Assembly: GCA_022843805.1 (NCBI GenBank) | Contig: JALHMY010000012.1 | Span: 1-64,000 of the forward strand | Source of the DNA: Fuerstiella sp. | GTDB lineage: Bacteria > Planctomycetota > Planctomycetia > Planctomycetales > Planctomycetaceae | Direction of reading: 5' to 3' | Length of the DNA: 64,000 bases | Part shown: positions 1 to 9,600 of the stretch, in pieces | Position numbering within the stretch: the first letter of the stretch is position 1 | Layout of the letters: each line of letters starts with the position of its first letter | Translations under genes and position numbers: made by a program | Notes under the pieces: model-generated | What the model was told of the DNA's origin: nothing | What the model saw: only the letters and a program-made list of their open reading frames with translations | The model's database searches: none

Positions 1-404
1 GACCAGCCCGGGTAGGCTTCGACTGCCCTTTCGAGCAGCCTCACCGTTTTATGCCCCACGTCTGGTGACGTCAGGCGACTTAGTTCGTGAGCCCTGCGGC
101 TCACGCCGAGTACGAGTACGAGTACCGTTGCACTGAGTACGAGTACGATATTCGTGCGGAACGGCCCTTCATCGACTGCGATTCTCTTCGTACTCGTACT
201 CAGCTTTTGCGGTACTCGTACTCGCTCGTACGCTTCCGGCACTGATCAGTTTCTACCGCATCATCACGCTTTTTTCGAGTACGAGTACGAGTACCGTTGC
301 ACTGAGTACGAGTACGATTTTCCAGCGGAACGACCAACGCTGTGAAACGTTTTTTTGTGACAACAGTGCGATTCAACCCTCCGGAAAACTATTTGATGCT
401 GATG
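1..404. repeat. Intergenic stretch with GAGTAC-type repeats
   Basis: No gene was recognised here. Two near-identical direct copies of a roughly 55-bp segment built from the hexamer GAGTAC lie at 108-165 and 277-335. Both contain the core GAGTACCGTTGCACTGAGTA and then run into a similar GCGGAACG segment. Between them, 187-205 and 209-233 carry the same hexamer in the opposite orientation (GTACTC), so the block can fold back on itself. A perfect 8-bp hairpin with a 4-nt loop, CGTGAGCC-CTGC-GGCTCACG, sits at 87-106. Short open frames across this block are low-complexity and were not called. Confidence 0.75.
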
Positions 405-1433
405 CTATTTGATGCCCAGCATTCGATCCAGAGAATCGGCTGTCTGATAAATCAGGGCTTCGGGATGATGCAGGTATGGGTGAAAATATTCAAACGTCAG
501 ATAGCCGTTATAGCCGACCTGATCGAATGCATTCAGCACGGCAGGCCAGTTGGTCGTTCCATCCAGCAGCGGGCGAAATGCTTCGAGTGAATGATCGGTG
601 CTTTTCTTTGAGTATTCCTTAAGGTGCACATTGCGAATTCGTTTGCCCAGAATCGGAATCCAGTGTTCTGGGAACTGGTATTCCATAATGTTGCCCGTGT
701 CAAAATGGACTTTGACATGTTCACTCGAAAAACTGTCCACAAAACTGACCATCTCAAACGGTGACAACAGGTATCCGTTAAAGAAGATGTTTTCGATGTT
801 CAGGGATACATCCAGCTTTTCGGCATTCGGCAACAGCTTGCCGATGGCTTCACGCGCTCGCCGGTCGCAAACATCGTTCGGAGTCGGATCGTGGTCCGCT
901 CGCCATGGCATATGGACGGCGCCTGGAACAACCAGCAGGTTGGATGTTCCGAGGTCATGAGCGGCCTGGGTCATCAGACCGGCCAGTTCCATGCCACGCG
1001 CACGTTCGGCCGGGTCGTTGCTGGTCAGAGGATAGGGCCAGAACAGAAAGGAGCACAGACCGCTGATGGCGATTCCGATTTCCTCGGCCATCCGTCGAAT
1101 CGACTGAAATTCCGCCGTGCCGGATTTTGGTGACAGGTCACTCTCAAGATCATAATTCAGCTCGATGCCGTCGAAGCCAGCATCCTTAGCCAGCTGCAGA
1201 CACTGCCGCAGTGTCATTTTTCCTGGATAGGGAAACGCCCACAAATTGATCGATTTCTTCATGGGAAATCGCTTCGTCGGCGCCGCGCCGGCCTGAGACG
1301 CCCCTGCAGGCTCACTCGCCGCAGTTGTCAGTGAGCTGCCGCCGGCAGCAACGGCTCCAAACGCGGCCCAGGACAACATTTGTCGACGATCAAACACACC
1401 CGCCGAACTACTCTGTGAGGAATTGGTGCTCAT
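405..1433 (-). CDS. Exported sugar phosphate isomerase/epimerase-like TIM-barrel protein
   Basis: This 342-residue protein probably belongs to the xylose-isomerase-like TIM-barrel (AP endonuclease 2) superfamily, whose members isomerise or epimerise sugars using a divalent metal. The N-terminus has a Tat-like signal (DRRQMLSWAAFGAVAAGG, residues about 16-33) followed by an Ala/Ser-rich stretch, so export is expected. Family-type segments visible are DAGFDGIELNYD near residue 90, LNIENIFF near 210, VHFDTGNIMEY near 242 and GYLTFEYFHP near the C-terminus; their Glu, Asp and His residues fit the metal site. It stands alone, divergent from the S46 peptidase gene, with a small 18-bp tandem repeat in its leader. 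Substrate cannot be told from sequence; many planctomycete paralogues of this type are uncharacterised. Confidence 0.8.
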   Translation of the reverse strand: MSTNSSQSSSAGVFDRRQMLSWAAFGAVAAGGSSLTTAASEPAGASQAGAAPTKRFPMKKSINLWAFPYPGKMTLRQCLQLAKDAGFDGIELNYDLESDLSPKSGTAEFQSIRRMAEEIGIAISGLCSFLFWPYPLTSNDPAERARGMELAGLMTQAAHDLGTSNLLVVPGAVHMPWRADHDPTPNDVCDRRAREAIGKLLPNAEKLDVSLNIENIFFNGYLLSPFEMVSFVDSFSSEHVKVHFDTGNIMEYQFPEHWIPILGKRIRNVHLKEYSKKSTDHSLEAFRPLLDGTTNWPAVLNAFDQVGYNGYLTFEYFHPYLHHPEALIYQTADSLDRMLGIK

Positions 1434-1454
1434 CAGAAACTCTTTTTTCGCTGA

Positions 1455-1512
1455 GGTGACTGGACACTGCGTTCACTGGACACTGCGTTCACTGGACACT
1501 GATGGGACTGGA
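1455..1512. repeat. Short tandem repeat, 18-bp unit
   Basis: The segment ACTGGACACTGCGTTC is repeated about two and a half times in the leader between the divergent isomerase-like and S46 peptidase genes. It is non-coding in both directions. It may be a slippage product; no regulatory role can be shown. Confidence 0.6.
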
Positions 1513-1640
1513 CGCCACATGCAGAAGTGTTCAGCAGTGCCGGGTGCCAGCCTTTTACTGACAATTGTCTTTCCAGTACAGTAAGCCGACAATCTCAGAA
1601 CTCATTTTTCTCCCTGTACTTCATTTAAGGCAAGCGCCCC

Positions 1641-3692
1641 ATGAAAATCGCACGCCTGCTGTTACTGGCAATTTGTTGCAGTTCGACCACTATGATGAAT
1701 GGAATGGCTGATGAAGGCATGTGGCTTTTCACTGATCTGCCGCTCGACTATTTCAAAAAGACCTACGGGTTCGTACCTGATGAAAAATGGTCGGAACACC
1801 TGATGAAGTCATCGGTGCGATTCAATGTGGGAGGTTCTGCTTCCTTCATTTCCAGCACCGGCCTGGTGCTCACAAATCACCATGTTGGATCGGATACACT
1901 TTACAAGCTCTCAACCCCCGAACGAAATATCCTGGAAGTTGGTTTTCTGGCAAAAACTCCGGCGGAAGAACTAAAAGCACCTGACCTTGAACTGAATCAG
2001 CTGGTCAATATTCGTGATGTCACTGCTGAGGTGAAAGGAGCGGTTGCTGAAGGACTGACAACCGAACAGGCAGTCGCTGCTCGCCGAGCTGTGATAGCAA
2101 AAATCGAAAAGTCAGCACTGGATGAATCGGGCCTGCGAAGCGACGTCGTCACCCTTTACGGAGGGGGTCGATATCACCTTTACCAATACAAAAAATATAC
2201 CGATGTCCGTCTGGTTTGGGCTCCTGAGACGGCAATTGCATTCTTTGGAGGTGATGCGGACAACTTTGAGTATCCGCGTTACTGTCTGGATGCCTGCATT
2301 TTTCGAGTTTACGAGAACGACAAGCCGGCAAAGATTGAGCATTTTCTGAAGTGGTCAGCCAATGGTGCATCGGAAAAAGAGCTGGTCTTTGTTTCCGGAA
2401 ACCCTGGCCGCACCAGCCGCATTTTTACGATGGACGCACTAAAGTTTCAGCGTGACGTCAGGCTGCCATTCCTGCTGAATGCACTCCGACGTCAGGAGAT
2501 TCTATTGCAACAGTATGGTTTGCGAGGAACAGAGAATGCCCGCCGTGCTCGCGAGGATCTGTTTTCCGTTCAGAACTCCCGAAAAGCTCGACTGGGAATG
2601 ATTGGAGGACTTCAGGATCCTCAGATACTCGCAGAAAAAGTCCGGGCCGAGAAGGAACTCCTGGCGGCGATCAGCGCTGATCCGAAACTGAAGCCGCTGG
2701 CGTCCGCATGGGACACGATTGCCGAGACCACACGGAAGCGGGCTGAAATTCAGGGTAAGGGAATCACTCTGACTTCTGAGTTATTCTCCAAAGCACTGAC
2801 GCTGGTTCAAATGGCTGAGGAAGACCAGAAACCGGCTGGAGAACGTCTTCCGGAATATGCCGAAGCCGGTCGCGAATCCCTGCTGCAGCAGTTGTATTCT
2901 GAAGCTCCGATTTATGCCGATCTGGATCAGGTGCTGCTGGCCGATTCAATTTCTCGTACGCTCGAATTCCGTGGTTTTGACGATGACTATTGTCAAAAGA
3001 TTCTTGACGGAAAGAACCCGGCAGATCGAGCGGCGGAACTCATCGGCGGTACAAAACTGGCCAGTGTGGAGTTCCGAAAAAGCCTCGCTGCCGGCGGAAT
3101 AAAGGCCATTCAGGAAAGCACGGATCCTCTGATCGCTCTGGCTCGACTGGTGGATCCGGAAATCCGTCGTTTTCGAAAAATCACAGACCAGCTGGATGAA
3201 CAGGACAAGCAGGCTTATGCTCGCATTGCCGAGGCAAAGTTTGCAACACAGGGGACGTCCACCTATCCCGACGCCACTTTTACTCTGCGACTGGCGTTTG
3301 GTTTGGTGACCGGTTACGAGCAGAATGGTGAGTCGATTGCGGCGTTAACAAATCTGGGTGGCGCATTTAAACACGAAGCCGACCATCAGGGGCAGACCGA
3401 CTATAAGCTTCCGGAATCATGGAAGAAGGCCAAAGAAAGTCTGAATCCCAACACGCCTTTCAACTTTGTCAGCACAGCCGACATTATTGGCGGAAACTCG
3501 GGCAGTCCTGTGGTGAACAGGAACCTGGAACTCGTCGGGCTGATTTTTGACGGCAACATGCACTCGCTGACCAGCGATTTTATTTACTCAGACAAGCAGA
3601 GTCGTTCGGTGTCGGTTCATTCCAGCGCGATTCGCGAAGCGTTGCAGGTCGTTTACGGAGCCGACCATATCGTGAAAGAGCTCGGTCAGTAG
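1641..3692 (+). CDS. S46 family dipeptidyl-peptidase (DPP7/DPP11 type)
   Basis: At 683 residues this has the usual S46 length. These serine peptidases remove dipeptides from peptide N-termini in the periplasm. A signal peptide covers residues 1-23. The mature N-terminus reads DEGMWLFTDLP, typical of the family. The catalytic His lies in LTNHHVG (about 78-83), the Asp in FFGGDADNFEYPRYC (about 200-215), and the Ser in GGNSGSPV (about 620). Eighteen residues after the catalytic Ser the sequence reads FDGN, with Gly where DPP11 enzymes carry Arg. By family knowledge this favours the DPP7-like preference for hydrophobic P1 residues over acidic ones. It stands alone, convergent with the DUF2071 gene, and probably helps feed on peptides. 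Confidence 0.93.
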   Translation: MKIARLLLLAICCSSTTMMNGMADEGMWLFTDLPLDYFKKTYGFVPDEKWSEHLMKSSVRFNVGGSASFISSTGLVLTNHHVGSDTLYKLSTPERNILEVGFLAKTPAEELKAPDLELNQLVNIRDVTAEVKGAVAEGLTTEQAVAARRAVIAKIEKSALDESGLRSDVVTLYGGGRYHLYQYKKYTDVRLVWAPETAIAFFGGDADNFEYPRYCLDACIFRVYENDKPAKIEHFLKWSANGASEKELVFVSGNPGRTSRIFTMDALKFQRDVRLPFLLNALRRQEILLQQYGLRGTENARRAREDLFSVQNSRKARLGMIGGLQDPQILAEKVRAEKELLAAISADPKLKPLASAWDTIAETTRKRAEIQGKGITLTSELFSKALTLVQMAEEDQKPAGERLPEYAEAGRESLLQQLYSEAPIYADLDQVLLADSISRTLEFRGFDDDYCQKILDGKNPADRAAELIGGTKLASVEFRKSLAAGGIKAIQESTDPLIALARLVDPEIRRFRKITDQLDEQDKQAYARIAEAKFATQGTSTYPDATFTLRLAFGLVTGYEQNGESIAALTNLGGAFKHEADHQGQTDYKLPESWKKAKESLNPNTPFNFVSTADIIGGNSGSPVVNRNLELVGLIFDGNMHSLTSDFIYSDKQSRSVSVHSSAIREALQVVYGADHIVKELGQ

Positions 3693-3746
3693 TGAACGAG
3701 CGATCCGCGACGAGGGGCTGCGGATGATTCCGGAGTTCGCTGAGAT

Positions 3747-4493
3747 TCATCTGATGACTCGAAGCGGAGAAACTCGTACGTCGACGCCATCTGACCAGGC
3801 GATATGGTCGGGTGGCGTCGAGGATGAAATGGGCAGGTCGCTGGCATTTGTCAGCGACTGTGCCGCCTCACAGCGGATGACCGGGCGCAGTTCATAGGGA
3901 GAATGATGGACCTGCCCGGTCATCAGCCGGTTGCCTCGTGCTGCGGCAAACAGGATGTATCGTTCCACCAGAAAATGTTCGAGAGTATCAGGCGGAGCCG
4001 TTTGAGGCGGCCGTGAAAAATCCGGCTGGATACGAATATCATAATTCGCAGCCGCATCGTGAGTTCTTTGTCCGCGATAGTGAATAACGGGCTGATCGGG
4101 TGCGGTGGCATTGATGTGGGGAGCGTTCAGTTCCATCGTGGAATACACATACGGAAGGTGCCACACATTTCTTGCGACAGTCACTGCCAGTCGGCTGTTG
4201 GCATCAAGACTGAAGAACCAGACTCCGCGTATCCCGCGTTCGTCCACGACATAGGTTCGTACATTGGTTTCCAGAAACCATGAGATTCCCGGGACGGCTG
4301 GCGACCACCACGGTCGAACGGCCTCCATGGAGAACGGCACCACGCCCAGCCACGCCGTTCCGTCGTATTCTTCGATCTGCAGACCATCAGGGATCAGTTT
4401 CTGCAGGATGTCTGCCGGATATCGCCAGTGAAGAAAACTGAGCATTTTCCAGGACTGATAGCCGGCTGTTTGAGAATCATTCACGGGGTTCAT
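3747..4493 (-). CDS. DUF2071 (YqjF-like) protein
   Basis: This is a 248-residue cytoplasmic protein of the DUF2071 family, fold related to acetoacetate decarboxylase. Recognisable segments are FLHWRYPADILQKLIP near residue 20, DGTAWLGVVPF near 46, an FLETNVRTYV stretch near 80, GVWFFSLDA near 100 and WHLPYVYS near 122. I chose the ATG at 4493 rather than the in-frame TTG six codons upstream because GGAG lies about 12 bases before the ATG. It is convergent with the S46 peptidase gene, separated by about 50 bp. No reaction has been established for this family that I can assign here. Confidence 0.8.
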   Translation of the reverse strand: MNPVNDSQTAGYQSWKMLSFLHWRYPADILQKLIPDGLQIEEYDGTAWLGVVPFSMEAVRPWWSPAVPGISWFLETNVRTYVVDERGIRGVWFFSLDANSRLAVTVARNVWHLPYVYSTMELNAPHINATAPDQPVIHYRGQRTHDAAANYDIRIQPDFSRPPQTAPPDTLEHFLVERYILFAAARGNRLMTGQVHHSPYELRPVIRCEAAQSLTNASDLPISSSTPPDHIAWSDGVDVRVSPLRVIR

Positions 4494-4747
4494 CAGGCAC
4501 TGTTTCTCCAAAGGCAGCGGCGATAGCCGCGACTCTTATTCCAGTCAGTTTTCGGCGCATCCGCAATCGATCCGTGAAACTAAGGTAGTGTTAACCGGAC
4601 ATTGTCATTACCCATGCAAAGCTGATTTCAAGACACGCAATTCCTGCATTGCGAGTTAATGACCAGGTTTTCAACGGCTGGAAAACCGGCGAGCAACCGG
4701 TTGTTGGGCAGAAAGATTTTGCGTTGACGGAATCTCCACCGCTGCAA

Positions 4748-4804
4748 AATCCCGTCGGCGGAGCGACGGGTGTACCGTACACCCGTCGCTCCGCCGACGG
4801 GATT
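4748..4804. repeat. 57-bp palindrome, copy 1
   Basis: Two 28-base arms around a single central base form an essentially perfect inverted repeat; each half reads AATCCCGTCGGCGGAGCGAC and then GGGTGTAC towards the centre. A second copy with two arm mismatches lies at 23007-23063. Both copies are followed within about 100-150 bp by the CCACAGATGACACAGAT element, so the two motifs travel together. Such a perfect dyad may extrude as a cruciform or be a small mobile repeat; neither copy contains a gene. Confidence 0.85.
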
Positions 4805-4904
4805 GCCTGGTACGTTGTGGCAACTGCAGGCCATACACATCCACAAAGCCCCGGATTTATTGATGGATGGGTTCTAAAAGAGTTCACCATCGCCCAAAGC
4901 TTCA

Positions 4905-5072
4905 TCCGCGATTCATTTTTCTGCCAATTCTTCCTCCGGGCTGTAACGTCGTGGCTGCGTTTTGTGCGGATAAACCTCGAATGCTCATCCATATGCATCA
5001 TTTGCTATTGAATCGCATTTCTTAGCCACAGATGACACAGATGGGCACAGATAAAAACACAAACGAGGTGCC
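4905..5072 (+). repeat. Dispersed CCACAGATGACACAGAT element, copy 1
   Basis: This non-coding segment starts near TTCATTTTTCTGCCAA, passes through TCCTCCGGGCTGTAACGTC and ends with TTGAATCGCATTTCTTAGCC then ACAGATGACACAGATGGGCA and a run of A-rich ACAGATAAAA. Two further copies lie at 23078-23235 and 23680-23860 in the same orientation. The surrounding stretch 4494-5347 holds no gene that I can support. The tail with repeated ACAGAT units resembles repeats known from many environmental genomes, but its origin is unknown. Confidence 0.75.
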
Positions 5073-5332
5073 GGGGTCGAACGGGCTGGCTGTTTGATGG
5101 GTTCATGTTGTGTCCAAAACGGCCGGCCCGTCGCGCCGGAATCGCACGGTCCGGAATCGCATGGTCTGTAAACCAACGAGTCAGGCTCGTGGGCGTTTGG
5201 TTTGCGAACCCCGCGCCCGTAGGACGAACGGGAGCGTCGACAAATTCCCCATTTTTTTCGCAACCAGGATGCCTTCTGAGCAGACAATGAGAGAAGATGG
5301 AGCAGACATGGGTGTTATTGTGTGACGATCTT

Positions 5333-5339
5333 AAAGAGG
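5333..5339 (+). promoter_or_regulatory. Ribosome binding site deciding the start of the TPR-like gene
   Basis: AAAGAGG lies eight bases before the ATG at 5348. It favours this start over the in-frame ATG at 5297, whose extra 17 residues (MEQTWVLL onward) do not look like part of the domain. Confidence 0.55.
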
Positions 5340-5347
5340 TTTTGCGG

Positions 5348-6637
5348 ATGACCAACGCACCGGCCAATCCAATTCAGCAGCGATTTGAGAAGCTGGAAGG
5401 TTTATGGGCGACTTTCACCGAGGACCCCGATGCGCGTCTGCTTCGCTGGCTGGCTGATGATGATTCGAATCAGATGCTGCAGCTGTTCGCTGACCTGCAG
5501 AACGAGGATGTGACAGAAATCCCCGATTTGTTTGTACAGTTCAAGGCTGTGTTTGAAAGCTCAGAAACTTACACTGACACACTGATCGAGTCGCTGATTG
5601 CTCAGTTTGAAGAGATTCGTCCGGCATTGGCGCAGGAAGACATATCGGTGGCCTGGGTGGCGCCGAAGATGTCGAAACCGGCTGCTCCAAAGGACCTTGT
5701 CAATGTGCTCACTTCATTTTTCCGCAGCTATGAATCGCTGATGGAGCATTTGGTGATTGTGCTGTTTCCCGCGTTTGTGGCAGATGCGGTGGCATGGAAT
5801 GACTGGCTGACGAAGCTGATGATGGCAGGCATTCCGGGTGAAATCCGTTTCATGGTGGTTGACTCCATAGGTTCACCGCAGTTATCGCAGCTGGCTAAAA
5901 CGCAGGCAAAGACCGTTCGATCGGTTGATCCGCAGCTGGGGATGCCGACTGCCTATGAAGAGATTGTTGCAGCCGTTCCGGGAAGCGGTCCGGGGCACGA
6001 CTTTCGGACATCGTTTGTGGCCCTGACGAATGCAGCCGGTCAGGGCAATGTGGCTTTGGCACAGGAAGCGGCTGGCCGGGCGATTGCGATCGCAAAAGAG
6101 CAGCAGTGGCACTATCTGGTCAGCACAGCCCAGATGGCATTGGGCGCGGCTTTCTTTGCGGCTGGCAAACTGGCAGAAACTCTGCAGTGCTATCGAGCCG
6201 CGAATCAGGCGATTGCTGGTTCTGATGACGTGGCATCCCGAAAACTGGATGTGCCGACTCGAATGGCGGAAGGTTCGGCACTGATTGCTGCCGAACAGTA
6301 CGAAGAGGCGGCAACTGTGTTTCAGAATGCCGCTGTTGTCGCCGCCAAACAGAGCGAAACGGCCTCAGAGCTGGAATGCTGGCGAATGGCAGGCTGGTGT
6401 CATGAAACCGCCGATCAGCCGGAACAGAGCTGGAAGTGTGCCGAAAAAGCGCTGGCGGTCGGAAGGGCTTTGCCACCGGCCGATCGTGCCACGTCGACTT
6501 TGCCGTACGTTGGTCAGATGCTGCTTCGGCTGGCCGATGCCGGGACGAACCGAAACCGACGGTCAGAGGTGGACGATCAGATGGTGCAGCTGATGGGAGA
6601 GAACTGGGAAGAGTCGCTGGTTAAAGGAGCGACGTAA
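5348..6637 (+). CDS. TPR-like protein, partner of the PAAR-RHS protein
   Basis: This 429-residue soluble protein has no signal peptide. The N-terminal half (to about 235) opens with RFEKLEGLWATFTEDPDAR and ends near EEIVAAVPGSGPGHDFRTSF. From about 240 onward it is made of TPR-like helical pairs, for example ALGAAFFAAGKLAETLQCYR and LIAAEQYEEAATVFQNA. The stop is two bases from the ATG of the PAAR-RHS gene, so the two are co-transcribed and probably translated together. I recall similar proteins beside VgrG/PAAR genes in proteobacteria, which suggests an adaptor or chaperone that loads the RHS protein onto an injection machine. That role is inference; no machine genes lie in the window. Confidence 0.7.
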   Translation: MTNAPANPIQQRFEKLEGLWATFTEDPDARLLRWLADDDSNQMLQLFADLQNEDVTEIPDLFVQFKAVFESSETYTDTLIESLIAQFEEIRPALAQEDISVAWVAPKMSKPAAPKDLVNVLTSFFRSYESLMEHLVIVLFPAFVADAVAWNDWLTKLMMAGIPGEIRFMVVDSIGSPQLSQLAKTQAKTVRSVDPQLGMPTAYEEIVAAVPGSGPGHDFRTSFVALTNAAGQGNVALAQEAAGRAIAIAKEQQWHYLVSTAQMALGAAFFAAGKLAETLQCYRAANQAIAGSDDVASRKLDVPTRMAEGSALIAAEQYEEAATVFQNAAVVAAKQSETASELECWRMAGWCHETADQPEQSWKCAEKALAVGRALPPADRATSTLPYVGQMLLRLADAGTNRNRRSEVDDQMVQLMGENWEESLVKGAT

Positions 6638-6639
6638 TC

Positions 6640-9600
6640 ATGCTGGCGGCCAAACATTTCGATCCGGTGGTGGGAGTTGACATTCATATCATTCAGCCGC
6701 CTGGACCGGTGCCGCCAGTACCGATTCCTCATCCTTTTGTCGGATTCCTGATTGATCCCGCCGACTATGTTCCCATCATCGGCTCGACTGTACAAATCAA
6801 TGGGCTGCATCGCGCACAGGCAGGAACTGCAGGAAAGTGTGTTCCGCCCCACATTCCGATTGGAGGCGTATTTGTTCCGCCTCCTCCGGGCAATGAATGT
6901 GAAATGTTCATGGGCAGTGCGACGGTCGAAATCGACGGGGAAGCACAGAGCTACATGTCGCTGGCGGCACTCAGCTGTCAAAGTGTCGGCATGCCCTCGA
7001 TTCCTCGCATTTCGCCAAAGAAGAAGACCGTCCCCAAGTGCCTGATGCTGCCGACCAGCGTTGTGCTGCCAATTCCTGCCGGACCACCTGTGATGATCGG
7101 TGGCCCGCCGACAATTTCCCTGTCGGCGATGGCGATGAAGATTGGACTCGCAGCGCTTGGCAAGGGTCTGAAGAAACTTCGCAAGCTGCAGAAGGGCAGC
7201 AAAAAAATCAAGGCGCTGTCTGACAAAGTTCATGCGGCCGCTAAGAAGGCGATGAACAAACTGGGCATTCCGCCAAACGTCCAGAACAAGGTGCATCGTT
7301 CGATCTGCAGTGTGACAGGGCACCCGGTCGACATTGCGACCGGAAAAGTCTTTACTGATGCCGTGGATTTCGAACTTCCGGGCCCACTGCCTCTGAAGTG
7401 GGAACGAGTCTACTTTACGACTTCCGTATATCGGGGACCGCTGGGTCACGGCTGGCATCACAGTTATGACGTCGCCCTGCTTCAGGAAGAAGACGCTGTT
7501 GTTGTTCGACTGACTGATGGACGTTCGGTGACATTTCCGGCTTTGGTTCCCGGTGAATCATATTTTGATCGGCAGGAGCGCCTGTCGCTTGGTCACGATT
7601 CGGATGGCTATCTCCTGCAGGACAGTTCGGGCCTGAGCTGGAGGTTTGGTCGGGTTACGTTTGACCGTGATGTGCTCGCTCTGATGCAGGTCGAGAATCG
7701 CACGGGGGACAGGATCGAATTCTGTTACGACAAATACGGATGGATCGAACTGATCGTCGACAGTGCGGGGCGTCGTCTGCCGGTGAGCACAGACGCAGGT
7801 GGTCGCATTCTGGAGATTCGGGCACCGCATCCGGATAATTTGCACGACACGATTTCGCTGGTCTCGTATGAATATGATTCAAAGGGCCGGTTGACCTGCG
7901 TCCGCGACGGCATGTCACAGCCGATGACGTTCCGATATACAGGCTTTCTGCTCACCCAGGAAACGGACCGCAATGGGTTGAGTTTTTATTTTGAATACGA
8001 CGGGGCCGATGAACATGCTCGTTGTGTTCATACATGGGGTGATGGAGGAATTTACAATCACCGTCTGGATTATGATCTGGTTTTGAAACAGACGAGAGTG
8101 ACGAATTCCCTTGGCAACTCAGCCGTCCATTACTGGAATGACGAGGGTCTGGTCTTCCGGGCGATTGATCCGCTTGGATATGCAAAGGAAACGGTGTTCA
8201 GCGAGTACCACCAGCCGCTGGTGGAACTCGATGAGCTGGGTCAGGCGACGGTCTATGGTTACGACGATCGAGGTAACAGGATTCTGACGGTCAGCCCGGA
8301 TGAGGCGAAGACGGAAGTCGTATTCAATGAACTGGACCTGCCGGTGCGGGTGCTGGATGCGCTGGGCAAATTCTGGTTCCGGACATACGACGAGTTCGGA
8401 CAGCTGCTTAGCCGCCTGGATCCGACGGGCCGTGAGACTCGGTTCGAGTATGACGCAAAACAGTTGTCCGGCATCATCGATCCGGCCGGCGGCGTGACAC
8501 GCATCAGTTATGACTCGGATGGAAATGTGAATGGAGTGACGTTGCCGAATGGCGGTCAGAGCCGGTGGATTCACGACCGCCTTGGCAGGCCGGTGGTGAT
8601 GACAGACCCGGTCGGAAATGTTGAACGCCGCGAGTACGATGTGCTGAACCGAGTTGTACGGGTCCTCGAACCGGACGGCAATGAACTTATAATGCGCTAC
8701 GATCAAGTGGGTAATCTTGCGTATGTGAAGGATCAGCAGCACGAAGTGCATTTTACGTATGCGGGTACAGGATGTATGACCTGTCGTCGCGAAGCAGAAA
8801 ATTCAGTCAGTTTCAGCTTCAACACTGAGGAAGACCTTGTCGCCGTTACGAACGAACATGGTCTTGTATACCGTCTGGAACTTGATGAACGGCGCCAGGT
8901 TGTCAGGGAATACGGTTTCGACGGCATTCGCCGGATCTACACACGAGATGCCGCTGGGCGAATTGTTCGGCAGGAACGAGCGTCCGGGCTGTTTGCCTTG
9001 TACCACTATGATCCTGCCGAACGGGTGACTGCCGTCCATTATAACGATGGCACCATGGAGTCGTTTGCCTGGCGGAAGGATGGTCAGCTTATTGAAGCCG
9101 TAAACGGCAGTTGTACGGTGCGATTTGAACGGGATGCTGTGGGTCGGATCGTTAAAGAATCTCAGGATGACTACTGGGTCAGCTCAGAATATTCCCCTCC
9201 GGGGTATCGCAGAGAGATCCGAACATCGACAGGCGCATGTCAGACGATCGAACGTGATTCGCTGGGTGATGTGATTCGCATGCAGTACCGAGACGAGAAA
9301 GCTGATCCATCAGAGATACTTTGGGAAACTGAGATTAAACGTGATCAAATGGGTTGGGAAATGGAGCGTACCTTGCCTGGCGGGGTGCGCAGTCGGTGGC
9401 AGAGAGACACGAGCGGTCGTCCTCTGCACCACCATGTTCCGGGAGCAGGAGGCTACGACCGCGACGTGAGGTACGAGTGGGGAATTAATGACCGGCTGCA
9501 GAAGACAGACGATGCACACCGGGGAACGAGTCGTTTCGAACACGATAAATTTGGTAACCTGATGGCTGCTGTGTATGAAGGCGGTACGACAGAACTGCGC

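Noticed and set aside
6577-7461. 294-residue open frame opposite the PAAR-RHS gene
   Set aside because: It lies antisense to the conserved PAAR domain and has no motif; the plus-strand frame explains the sequence.
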